Shown here: positions 46,036 through 54,258 of the stretch, piece by piece
How positions within the stretch are numbered: the first letter of the stretch is position 1
Layout of the letters: each line of letters starts with the position of its first letter
Origin: Alteromonadaceae bacterium
GTDB taxonomy: Bacteria > Pseudomonadota > Gammaproteobacteria > Enterobacterales > Alteromonadaceae
Direction of reading: 5' to 3'
Assembly: GCA_027013165.1 (NCBI GenBank)
Contig: JALUXV010000226.1
Coordinates: forward strand, 1-64,000
DNA length: 64,000 bases
Made by a program: the position numbers and the translations under genes
The notes under the pieces: generated by a model
What the model was told of the DNA's origin: nothing
The model's database searches: none
The model's input: only the letters and a program-made list of their open reading frames with translations

Positions 46036-46215
46036 GTCTCCCAAAATGCCGCTGTTCATCGTTCGCCCGTGAACCGAAAAGTTCAGGGCGGAAGCATCAC
46101 GGTCACCGTAGGCTTCTCGATACGTGTCGAGCTTGCGCAATAGCATCCGTTTCAACTTCCTAAGTTTAAAGCATCGGCCAGGGACATGAGTGAACTGGCG
46201 AACATCTCAGGAGAC
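46036..46215 (-). ncRNA. ssrS: 6S RNA
   Basis: Regulatory RNA that mimics an open promoter and binds sigma-70 RNA polymerase in stationary phase. On the minus strand the 5' end GTCTCCTGAGATG (46215-46203) pairs over 13 positions, allowing G-U, with CATTTTGGGAGAC at the 3' end (46048-46036), forming the closing stem. The conserved TGTTCGCC, TGTCCCTGGCCGATGC and GAGAAGCC segments of gammaproteobacterial 6S RNA are present in order. Length of about 180 is normal (184 in E. coli). It lies upstream of ygfB in opposite orientation as in E. coli, but zapA is absent and fau is displaced. Confidence 0.9.
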
Positions 46216-46324
46216 ATAGTTACTGTGTAACACAACAGCGTAGCGCAAATCAGTAATAGGGTGAAGAAAACCCAATGATAAAACGAGGCATCTGTTGTTC
46301 TCGGCTGTCAGTGAAAATCTTATT

Positions 46325-46348
46325 CTGACCATTTGGTCAGTGATTATA
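46325..46348 (-). promoter_or_regulatory. Candidate distal promoter of ssrS with palindromic operator
   Basis: On the minus strand TATAAT (46343-46348) is followed three bases later by the perfect inverted repeat CTGACCA-TT-TGGTCAG (46325-46340), which would cover the transcript start. The -35 region (TTTAAG at 17 bases) is poor. The site is about 110 bases upstream of the 6S RNA 5' end, in a region without genes. The palindrome resembles operators of TetR-type repressors. The remaining gap to ygfB has a TATTATA element near 46594 and nothing else recognised. Confidence 0.4.
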
Positions 46349-46626
46349 CACTCAAAAATATCAACCTTAAAGCAGACCGTAAAGCTGAATGTTGCCGACA
46401 GAAAAATCCGTATTTCTGGTTTGAGATCATAGAGTAAATAAGGCGGTCTTGCCACAAAAAGACGGCACATGGCGTGTTAAATGTTCAGTCTATGAGCAAG
46501 TAGATGATTCTTACAGCACAGTGAACGAATTGAAGTATTACAAATCAGCGTGGCTTGTACATCGCCTATGGGTTTTGAGTGTGTGGTTTGCTACTATTAT
46601 ACCAATTACATTAAGGACACATCTTT

Positions 46627-47193
46627 GTGGAAAAGCAGCTTACTTATGACAAGGTATCTAATGTCTTGTCGCAACACGACGTAGTGGTAGATGGTGCCGA
46701 AGTACAGGGCATTTTATGTGGAATGCTGTGTGGAGGTATGTCATTGACAGACCAAAATTGGACATCTGCACTTGCCGACACCATCAATCAAGGTAAGTCA
46801 TTCAACGACCAAACCACTCATACTCTCACTCAATTATTCAATCAACTGTGTCAGCAACTGTTAGAGCCTGAGTTTGCCCTACAACTTATGATGCCCAACG
46901 ACGATGCGCCTATTAACGATAGGGGCGCGGCCCTGATTAACTGGGTGCAAGGTTTCATGATGGGGTTCGGTTTGCATCAGCAAGACCTGACAAAATGCTC
47001 TGATGACGTAAAAGAAGCACTTGAGGATTTTTCTGACATTGCGCGCATGGAAGAGCCAATGGACGATGACGAAGAGTCAGAAAAAGCACTCTTTGAAGTG
47101 GTTGAATATGTAAAAATTTCAGCAATTCTATGCTTTAGTGAATTAGGTCGTTCATTGTTAGACGACCAACAAGACCCGCCAACGGTTCACTAG
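46627..47193 (+). CDS. ygfB: YgfB, UPF0149 family protein
   Basis: Small acidic UPF0149 protein of 188 residues, with the family segments DGAEVQGILCGMLCGG near the N-terminus and LINWVQGFMMGFGL in the middle. In Pseudomonas a YgfB homologue modulates AmpD-related gene expression; no such link is shown here. The start is GTG with AAGGA upstream. It is followed at 9 bases by pepP, then ubiH and ubiI, the conserved ygfB-pepP-ubiH-ubiI order. Confidence 0.93.
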   Translation: MEKQLTYDKVSNVLSQHDVVVDGAEVQGILCGMLCGGMSLTDQNWTSALADTINQGKSFNDQTTHTLTQLFNQLCQQLLEPEFALQLMMPNDDAPINDRGAALINWVQGFMMGFGLHQQDLTKCSDDVKEALEDFSDIARMEEPMDDDEESEKALFEVVEYVKISAILCFSELGRSLLDDQQDPPTVH

Positions 47194-47202
47194 TTTCGCC
47201 CT

Positions 47203-48522
47203 ATGATAAGCCAACAAGAATTTATCGCTCGACAAGACAGATTACTCGCTGAATGCGAGCCAAATAGCGTGTGTTTTGTGCCTGCCGCATCGCTGGCTAC
47301 CCGTAGCAACGATACGCACTATTTGTTTCGTCAAAACAGCGATTTTTGGTATTTGACTGGGTTTGAAGAGCCTGATGCTTGGCTTATTCTTTCTAATCAT
47401 CCTAGGTACGGTGAAAACTATCGTGCCATGGTGTGTCCCACCAAAGACAAAACCACGGAAATTTGGCAAGGAAAGCGCCTTGGAGCCGATGCAGCGTTGG
47501 CGCGATTTAGCCTAGACGAAGCTTTCGACCTAGAAGAGCTGGATGATGCTGTGCTCGAAAGCCTTCAAGGTCACGACAATGTATACTTTGCCCTTGGAGA
47601 TAATGCATCCGCAGATACCTTGTTGATGGACGCCATGTCTCATTTACGTGGGATCCCAAAACGCGCATTGGCACCATCATCTATAAAGGATATTCGCCCA
47701 CTTATTCATGAAATGCGTTTGTTTAAGTCTGCCTGCGAGATAGCCGTTATGAAAGCCGCGGCCAATATTTCTGCGCGAGCACATAAACGGGCAATGACCT
47801 TTGCTTATCCTGAATGCTACGAATATCAGATAGAGGCGGAACTTCATCATGAGTTTGCGATGGCGGGAGCTCGTTCACCCGCCTATGGCACTATTGTTGG
47901 CGCTGGTAGCAATGGCTGTATTTTGCATTACACCCAAAACAATGCACAGATTTGTGACGGTGACTTGATCCTGATCGACGCAGGCGCCGAATACTTGGGT
48001 TATGCTGCGGACATTAGTCGAACTTTTCCGGTGTCGGGTAAATTTAGCGAACCACAAAAAGCTCTTTACGAGATAGTGCTAGCTGCCCAGGAAAAGGTAC
48101 TCACTATGGTAGGGCCGGGCATCACTTTACCAGAAGCCATGCAATGCAGTGTTGAAGTAATTACTCAGGGTTTAGTGGCCTTGGGAGTACTCAAAGGCAG
48201 CGTGGCAGAAAACTTAGCGTCAAAGGCGTGGCAGCAGTTTTACATGCACGGCATTGGTCACTACCTTGGATTAGATGTTCATGATGTGGGTGAATACAAA
48301 ATCAAGGGAGAGGACAGACCGTTCAAACCGGGAATGGTTTTGACTATCGAGCCTGGAATATATATTAGTGATGATGCTGATGTTCCCAGTCAATACAAGG
48401 GCATTGGTATTCGTATTGAAGATAACGTGGTGATTACGGCGACGGGTGCCGATGTAATCACCAGTGATGTACCGAAAACCGTGGAACAAATTGAGCAGTT
48501 GATGGAAGGTAGCCTAGGTTGA
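47203..48522 (+). CDS. pepP: Xaa-Pro aminopeptidase P
   Basis: Manganese M24 peptidase that removes N-terminal residues preceding proline. The 439-residue protein (441 in E. coli) has the metal ligands in ILIDAGAEYLGYAADISRTFP (two Asp), HGIGHYLGLDVHD (His), LTIEPGIYI (Glu) and GIRIEDNV (Glu). The N-terminal domain starts ISQQEFIARQDRLLAEC. The stop overlaps the ubiH start (TTGA), so the genes are coupled. Confidence 0.96.
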   Translation: MISQQEFIARQDRLLAECEPNSVCFVPAASLATRSNDTHYLFRQNSDFWYLTGFEEPDAWLILSNHPRYGENYRAMVCPTKDKTTEIWQGKRLGADAALARFSLDEAFDLEELDDAVLESLQGHDNVYFALGDNASADTLLMDAMSHLRGIPKRALAPSSIKDIRPLIHEMRLFKSACEIAVMKAAANISARAHKRAMTFAYPECYEYQIEAELHHEFAMAGARSPAYGTIVGAGSNGCILHYTQNNAQICDGDLILIDAGAEYLGYAADISRTFPVSGKFSEPQKALYEIVLAAQEKVLTMVGPGITLPEAMQCSVEVITQGLVALGVLKGSVAENLASKAWQQFYMHGIGHYLGLDVHDVGEYKIKGEDRPFKPGMVLTIEPGIYISDDADVPSQYKGIGIRIEDNVVITATGADVITSDVPKTVEQIEQLMEGSLG

Positions 48523-49745
48523 ATTGCATAGATGTGGTTATTGTTGGCGGTGGCGTTGTAGGCAATGTATTAGCTAAAGGACTAGTAGAAAGTACTGACT
48601 TTTCTATAGCTTTGCTTGATGAGGTCGCACCCGATAATCATATCAGCCCAGCGCAAGATAAACGGGTAATTGCCCTCGCACAGCGCACGGTAGATGAGCT
48701 TCACGCTTTCGGAATTGCACTTGAAAAATTGCAACAACAGAATCTTGGTGCGATAAAGCATATCGAAGTATCAGACAAAGGCTGGTTGGGGCTAACTGAC
48801 CTTCATTGCCAAGACTATGGTCTTGATAGCTTTGGGCAAGTAGTGTCACTAAGCGCACTGACAAAACTTGTTGGAGAATCCCTTACCACATCACCGGAAT
48901 CCCGTTTTAAGCATTATCAACCCGTATCGGTAACTTCGGTCACTCGTGTTACAGACTATGCCGAGGTTGTCTTGTCTTCCGGCGAAACGTTACACGCTAA
49001 ATGCGTTGTATTAGCCGATGGTGGACGTTCGCCCCTTTCCGACAGTGTAGGTATAAGCCGTACAACGGAAGACTACGGGCAGACTGCTATTATTTGCAAT
49101 TTACATACAGCCAAGCCACACGAATTTTCTGCGTTCGAACGTTTTACCAATTCAGGGCCGCTCGCGTTCTTGCCTTACGATTGTGATATTAATGGAATAG
49201 TTTCACAGGGTACTGGTTTCTCAGTGGTGTGGACGGTAGACAGTGCTCAAAAAGACGAGATATTGTCTTTGTCTGACGCCAACTTTATCCACGCATTGCA
49301 ACAGGCCTTTGGTTATCGCGCGGGGCAAATTCTTCGAGTGAGTGATCGCGTGTCCTATCCGTTAGCATTGCGTTATGCAGAAAGTATAACGAGTCATAGA
49401 GTAGTGCTAGTAGGCAATGCAGCACAAAGCTTACACCCTATCGCCGGACAGGGGTTTAATTTGGGGCTTCGAGATATTACAGGTTTAGTAAATACCCTTG
49501 CTTCAGCGAGTGATCCTGGTGAGTACGCTGTTCTACAAGCCTATTCGCAAACTAGGCAAAAAGATAGAAGCGCAACCATAAGCCTCACAGATACCCTAGT
49601 GAGAGTATTTTCGAATGATTACCTACCAATGGTATTGGGGCGCAATGCTGCTTTACTTGGACTAAGCGCTATTAAATCTGCCAAATCGGCCTTTGTGCGC
49701 CAAACCACGGGTTTTGGTACACATACGTTCACTAAAGGAATGTAA
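48519..49745 (+). CDS. ubiH: UbiH, 2-octaprenyl-6-methoxyphenol hydroxylase
   Basis: FAD monooxygenase of ubiquinone synthesis. The 408-residue protein has the N-terminal DVVIVGGGVVGNVLAKGL dinucleotide motif, the DGGRSPLSDSVGI segment and the second FAD motif VGNAAQSLHPIAGQGFNLGLRD. The GNAAQ form (instead of GDAAH) is also characteristic of E. coli UbiH and distinguishes it from the next gene. The start is a TTG overlapping the pepP stop; no ATG fits before the conserved strand. Confidence 0.92.
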   Translation: MNCIDVVIVGGGVVGNVLAKGLVESTDFSIALLDEVAPDNHISPAQDKRVIALAQRTVDELHAFGIALEKLQQQNLGAIKHIEVSDKGWLGLTDLHCQDYGLDSFGQVVSLSALTKLVGESLTTSPESRFKHYQPVSVTSVTRVTDYAEVVLSSGETLHAKCVVLADGGRSPLSDSVGISRTTEDYGQTAIICNLHTAKPHEFSAFERFTNSGPLAFLPYDCDINGIVSQGTGFSVVWTVDSAQKDEILSLSDANFIHALQQAFGYRAGQILRVSDRVSYPLALRYAESITSHRVVLVGNAAQSLHPIAGQGFNLGLRDITGLVNTLASASDPGEYAVLQAYSQTRQKDRSATISLTDTLVRVFSNDYLPMVLGRNAALLGLSAIKSAKSAFVRQTTGFGTHTFTKGM

Positions 49746-49752
49746 AACCATT

Positions 49753-50940
49753 ATGCAACATGTTGACGTAGCTATAGTTGGCGGTGGAATTGTGGGGTTA
49801 ACCCTTGCCCTTGCGTTAAAAGATACCCCATGCTCAGTTGCTGTAATTAACAATGGGCCGTTAACAACGCCTTTATTAGACAAGCCCACAGCAAGGGTAA
49901 GCGCCATTAATCAAGGCAACATTAATGCACTGGAGCAAACTGGCGCGTGGCAGTTGATTCAGCACGACAGAGTCAACCCTTACGGTGAAATGCATGTGTG
50001 GGACAAAGACAGCTTCGGCGATATTCATTTTAGCGCCAGTGAGCTAGCTCAAGATTCATTGGGGGTTATTGTTGAGAACCAAGCGTTGGTCAATGCGTTG
50101 GCCCAGCGGGTGGAACAACTGCCCAATGTCACCGTGATAAATGGCAAAATTGATAGAGTGCTGCCAAGTCCACAACAAACCATGTTAATGATGTCGCAAG
50201 AGCAGGGGAGTGACGATGATATCGTTACCTGCCGCTTGCTGGTGGGGGCTGATGGGGCTAACTCGTACGTAAGAAAGCAAGCTGGCTTTCCACTCACGTT
50301 TAAAGGTTATGATCACCTAGCCATTGTTGCTAATGTGCGCACAGACCTCCCTCACGAAAATGTAGCAAGACAAGCATTTACATCAACGGGTCCTTTGGCT
50401 TTGTTACCTATGGCAGACCCACATGTATGTTCTATTGTATGGTCACAGCAGTCAGAAAAAGCCGTTGAGCTTATGGGCCTTGATGACACAAGTTTCTGCA
50501 ATGCCCTTTACGTGGCGTCAAATGGTGTATTAGGAAGCTTGTCTCTAGAAACCAAACGTTCGGACTTTCCATTGACTATGCGTTACGCAAGACAATGGGC
50601 AAAAGATGGCGTAGTCATTATTGGTGATGCTGCGCACACTATTCATCCACTAGCCGGACAAGGTGCTAATTTAGGTATGCAAGATGCGCTGTGTTTGGCA
50701 AATTTGATTGCTCGTTTGTACGAGCAACAAAAAGATATTGGCTTACTAAAACACCTACGAGAGTTTGAGAGAGCGAGAAAAACCGAAGCAGTAAAAATGA
50801 TTGCCGCTATGGATGGTTTTGCCTACTTGTTTGATGGTAGTCATCCATTGAAAAAGCTTATTCGAGGCGTGGGGCTTGCTGCCACAGATAAACTCTCAGC
50901 CGTTAAGCATGCCTTTGTAAGCCACGCGATGGGCCTTTAA
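49753..50940 (+). CDS. ubiI: UbiI, 2-octaprenylphenol hydroxylase
   Basis: FAD monooxygenase that hydroxylates C5 in ubiquinone synthesis (formerly VisC). The 395-residue protein has DVAIVGGGIVGLTLALALKD, DGANSYVRKQAG and IGDAAHTIHPLAGQGANLGMQD, the standard UbiH/I/F-family signatures. Assignment to UbiI rests mainly on its place directly after ubiH, as in E. coli. The ATG at 49753 has AAGGA upstream; the frame continues into ubiH. The stop is directly followed by the start of the transporter gene. Confidence 0.9.
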   Translation: MQHVDVAIVGGGIVGLTLALALKDTPCSVAVINNGPLTTPLLDKPTARVSAINQGNINALEQTGAWQLIQHDRVNPYGEMHVWDKDSFGDIHFSASELAQDSLGVIVENQALVNALAQRVEQLPNVTVINGKIDRVLPSPQQTMLMMSQEQGSDDDIVTCRLLVGADGANSYVRKQAGFPLTFKGYDHLAIVANVRTDLPHENVARQAFTSTGPLALLPMADPHVCSIVWSQQSEKAVELMGLDDTSFCNALYVASNGVLGSLSLETKRSDFPLTMRYARQWAKDGVVIIGDAAHTIHPLAGQGANLGMQDALCLANLIARLYEQQKDIGLLKHLREFERARKTEAVKMIAAMDGFAYLFDGSHPLKKLIRGVGLAATDKLSAVKHAFVSHAMGL

Positions 50941-51813
50941 ATGTGGGTGTTTTTTACGTGTTGGGCGGTAACGTTACAAACCGTAAGAAATGCACTTCAA
51001 AGTCGACTGACTGGGCAGGTTAACAGTATAGGTGTAACCCTTTCCCGTTTTATTCTTGCTGCACCTATCGCTGGTGTGTATTTGACAGGTTTATACACCT
51101 ATTCCAATCAGCCAGTACCATCCTTTAGTGTCAGTTTTTTAGGTATCGTCCTGCTTGCAGGCATATTTCAAATTGCCGCAACATTTTTGATGGTGGTATT
51201 GCTGCGGCAGAAGAATTTTGCCATTGGGGCTGGGCTGGCTAAAAGTGAAGCCATAGTGGCAGGAATTCTTGGTACGCTGTTTTTTGGTAGCCACTTAAAT
51301 ACCATAGGTTGGTTAGGTATTGTCGTTGGAGCCATTGCGGTTATTATCATGAGTATGGGCGAGAACAAACGCCTACCTAGCGTAAAAACTATGCTTATAG
51401 GTTTGGCGTGCGGTACCTGTTTTGCACTTACCAGCTTGTTAGTAAGAGAGGCCAGTAAGCTTCTAGACATACCCACCTTTCATGCCGCAGGCTGGGTACT
51501 ACTTATTATCTTACTCATTCAATCTATTGGTTTAAGTGTTTATATTGCACTTACCCAGCCCAACACTTTCTTGCAAATGATTGCCAATAAAGGGCAGGTA
51601 TTAGCTATAAGTACCGTGAGCTGTTTGGGGTCTATTGGATGGTTTACCGCTATGGCGATGCAGCACGTCGCATATGTTAAAACACTCGGCCAAATAGAGG
51701 TGTTATTAACGTTACTCTTGGCGCATTATTGGCTGAAAGACAACATAAATCGGCAGGATGTTATTGGGCTGCTGCTCATCGCTTTAGGGGCGATTCTGGT
51801 AATGTGGGCCTAG
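50941..51813 (+). CDS. EamA-type drug/metabolite transporter
   Basis: The 290-residue protein has ten hydrophobic segments arranged as two five-helix EamA repeats; the second ends in ADGLLLIALGAILVMWA-like sequence (IGLLLIALGAILVMWA). It begins immediately after the ubiI stop with no gap. EamA proteins export or import a wide range of metabolites, and nothing here shows the substrate. The start ATG has no separate ribosome site beyond the 3' end of ubiI, so translation is likely coupled. Confidence 0.85.
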   Translation: MWVFFTCWAVTLQTVRNALQSRLTGQVNSIGVTLSRFILAAPIAGVYLTGLYTYSNQPVPSFSVSFLGIVLLAGIFQIAATFLMVVLLRQKNFAIGAGLAKSEAIVAGILGTLFFGSHLNTIGWLGIVVGAIAVIIMSMGENKRLPSVKTMLIGLACGTCFALTSLLVREASKLLDIPTFHAAGWVLLIILLIQSIGLSVYIALTQPNTFLQMIANKGQVLAISTVSCLGSIGWFTAMAMQHVAYVKTLGQIEVLLTLLLAHYWLKDNINRQDVIGLLLIALGAILVMWA

Positions 51814-51839
51814 TAAAACAAAGAAATCGGAGCACAATA

Positions 51840-53120
51840 ATGAACAAAAGAGATTTTCTTAGATTAACAGGCCTTAGTGCAGTACTCGCCCCCATCTCGG
51901 CAATGGCTGGTGCTGGTGTAATGTCGCCTGCTGATGCTTCCACTTTAACCCCCATTACTTCTAATAGCGTGCCAATCTCTGCGGATGAAAGAAAAGCACG
52001 GATTAAAAAAGCCCAGTCACTTATGGAAGAGCAAGGGGTTTCGGCCATTCTTGTAGAACCCGGTGCGGCAATGGATTATTTTTGTGGTCTTCAGTGGTGG
52101 CGAAGTGAGCGTTTAACCGCGTTAGTTATTCCTCAAAAAGGTGATATTGCGGTAGTTACCCCTTTCTTTGAAAAGCCCAGTGTACTCGAGTCATTGCAAG
52201 TAGGCGATGATGTACATGTATGGCAAGAACACGAAAGCCCCTTCAAGCTTGTTAATGAAATTCTGAAATCTCGGGGTATAACGTCTGGTAAGTTGGGTAT
52301 TGAGCACAGTGTGCGATATTTTGTAGTGAGTGGTCTACAGTCCGAGGCCGGTCATATGGAATTAGTACCAGCCGAAGCCATAACTTTAGGCTGTCGCATG
52401 TATAAATCGGCAAATGAACTTGCGCTTATGCATAAGGCCAATGAGATCACACTCAAAGCCTATGAATTTGTGTATAGCCAATTAAAAGTTGGTATGAGCC
52501 AAAGTGAAGTCAAAGGCTTGATGAACACTGCGCAGCAACAGCTAGGTGGCAGCCGAACGTGGGCGATGGCATTGTTTAATGATGCAAGCGCGTACCCCCA
52601 TGGCACCAAAGCTCATCAGACGATTCGCGAAGGTTCAGTCGTTTTAATGGACAGCGGCTGTGCGGTTCATGGGTATCAATCGGATATTAGCCGTACATTT
52701 GTTGTAGGTACGCCGTCGCAAAAAGTGGTGGATGTTTGGAACACCGTGCGAGAAGGTCAAAATGTGGCTTTTACTGCTGCTAAACTAGGTATGCCGGCAG
52801 GAGCAGTTGATGATGCGGTTCGCGCATATTACAACACCCAAGGTTATGGAAAAGACTACGCCCTACCGGGGTTAAGTCACAGAACGGGCCATGGTATTGG
52901 AATGGAAGGCCACGAAAGCGTGAACTTTGTACGCGGCGAATCTACTGTACTTACCAAAGGCATGTGTTTTTCAAATGAGCCAGGTATTTATATTCCAGGT
53001 GAGTTTGGTGTGCGTTTAGAAGACTGTATTTATATGACAGATACAGGCCCTGCATATTTCACAGAGCCACCAGAAAGTTTGGCTAAGCCTTTGGGTAGTC
53101 TAGCGGCCAGACGCTTCTGA
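51840..53120 (+). CDS. Exported M24-family Xaa-Pro peptidase
   Basis: The 426-residue protein has a signal peptide with a KR-x-F-L motif (MNKRDFLRLTGLSAVLAPISAMA), a twin-arginine-like signal with Lys in place of the first Arg. The catalytic domain has M24 metal-site motifs: MDSGCAVHGYQSDISRTF (two Asp), HRTGHGIGMEGHE (His), SNEPGIYIPGEFG (Glu) and VRLEDCIY (Glu). It therefore looks like a periplasmic prolidase or creatinase-type hydrolase. The ATG at 51840 has GGAG upstream; an open frame reaches back into the transporter gene. The end overlaps the convergent pectinesterase gene by 21 bases. Confidence 0.88.
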   Translation: MNKRDFLRLTGLSAVLAPISAMAGAGVMSPADASTLTPITSNSVPISADERKARIKKAQSLMEEQGVSAILVEPGAAMDYFCGLQWWRSERLTALVIPQKGDIAVVTPFFEKPSVLESLQVGDDVHVWQEHESPFKLVNEILKSRGITSGKLGIEHSVRYFVVSGLQSEAGHMELVPAEAITLGCRMYKSANELALMHKANEITLKAYEFVYSQLKVGMSQSEVKGLMNTAQQQLGGSRTWAMALFNDASAYPHGTKAHQTIREGSVVLMDSGCAVHGYQSDISRTFVVGTPSQKVVDVWNTVREGQNVAFTAAKLGMPAGAVDDAVRAYYNTQGYGKDYALPGLSHRTGHGIGMEGHESVNFVRGESTVLTKGMCFSNEPGIYIPGEFGVRLEDCIYMTDTGPAYFTEPPESLAKPLGSLAARRF

Positions 53121-54257
53121 TTCAGCTAATGGGTTCCAGCCAGCTAGAATAGCCTGTTTGGTATAAAAGCTCGCCTCTTCTTCCGTTAGTTGAGGGCGGC
53201 TAGGGGGAGCAGTGGCACCAGGCCCATAGCTACCAAATTCTGCAAAGCGGGCTTGGGTTAACGGGTCAAATTGGATTCTCGTGCCATCAATAGACTTCCC
53301 AAACATTGTCGTCCAGCCCATGGGCGCGATATGTTCATCCATGTAGGTCATTAAGAAAGTGGTTTTACCTTCAGCGAATGGGTTTGCGTATCGGCCATCT
53401 GCAAAGGTTGTCGTTGGATGCCAAGGTCGCCCCAGTGCAATGCTATTGGCTAGAACACCGTCTTCTCGCAGTAATTTACACCCTAAGAATGTTAAACCGA
53501 AGGGGCGAGTGTTCAAGGTGCTGGGAGCGGTAATATAGCCAGCAAAGTCTCCATAATCGTGCTTTTTGCGAGATATTATATCTACCGATTCGAACAGCGC
53601 AGTGCCACCACCAAAGATAAAATCCACATGACCGGCAATACTACCGCCTAACATGTAAGTTCGGTTTCCTCTTACGTACAGAGTATCCTGATATCCCCAC
53701 AATGAGACGTTGTGCAGAAATATAAAATCGGTGTCGTCGTTTATTTTCAACGCAACCGCTTGAGTACCTTTTAGTTTGGCGGGTGAATTAGGTTCAAGTA
53801 ATTCATTGGCAGGGTAGTCAAAGCTGTTACTGATACTCAGGTTAGATAAGGTTACGTTAGATGCATTTATCTCTACACTTGCAGTTCGGCCCGTACCCCA
53901 TGTTTCATCGGAATCGTCGCTAACTCGCTGCCCTGCATATCTATTAAAACTTATATGAGTTGATTGCTCACCTTGTCCTTGTAGGTGTACGAAAGGCTTA
54001 TTAATAACTACGCGTTCGTTATAGTGACCGGGAGATATTGATATTGTCCAAACACCCTCTCGTTCAAGTGGAATGGCGTTAATAGCTGCCGTAATGGTTG
54101 AGTACACGGGAACATTGGCGTCGTGGCCCGACACGCTGACAATTGCATTGGCAGAAGGGCTTGGTTGCTGGACAACATTTGTCGAAAGGTTGGGCTCAGC
54201 ATTAACTGAGCCGATCATAGTCAAGATAAGAAGGAAGAGTGAGAATTTAGACTGCAC
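53100..54257 (-). CDS. Pectin methylesterase (CE8)
   Basis: Removes methyl esters from homogalacturonan in the periplasm or outside the cell. The 385-residue beta-helix protein has the CE8 catalytic motifs: GYQDTL with the acid/base D191, GHVDFIFGGG with the nucleophile D212, and LGRPW with R277. I choose the GTG at 54257 because AAGG lies upstream and the product then opens with a clean signal peptide (MQSKFSLFLLILTMIGSVNA); the ATG at 54290 would overlap the preceding gene by 32 bases and spoil the signal. It is the last gene of the GH105-GH28-CE8 operon. Confidence 0.92.
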   Translation of the reverse strand: MQSKFSLFLLILTMIGSVNAEPNLSTNVVQQPSPSANAIVSVSGHDANVPVYSTITAAINAIPLEREGVWTISISPGHYNERVVINKPFVHLQGQGEQSTHISFNRYAGQRVSDDSDETWGTGRTASVEINASNVTLSNLSISNSFDYPANELLEPNSPAKLKGTQAVALKINDDTDFIFLHNVSLWGYQDTLYVRGNRTYMLGGSIAGHVDFIFGGGTALFESVDIISRKKHDYGDFAGYITAPSTLNTRPFGLTFLGCKLLREDGVLANSIALGRPWHPTTTFADGRYANPFAEGKTTFLMTYMDEHIAPMGWTTMFGKSIDGTRIQFDPLTQARFAEFGSYGPGATAPPSRPQLTEEEASFYTKQAILAGWNPLAESEASGR

Positions 54258-54258
54258 G

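Noticed and set aside
46207-46470. Minus-strand frame of 87 codons in the position expected for zapA
   Set aside because: The translation has no similarity to ZapA, and it covers the promoter-like palindrome and runs into 6S RNA.
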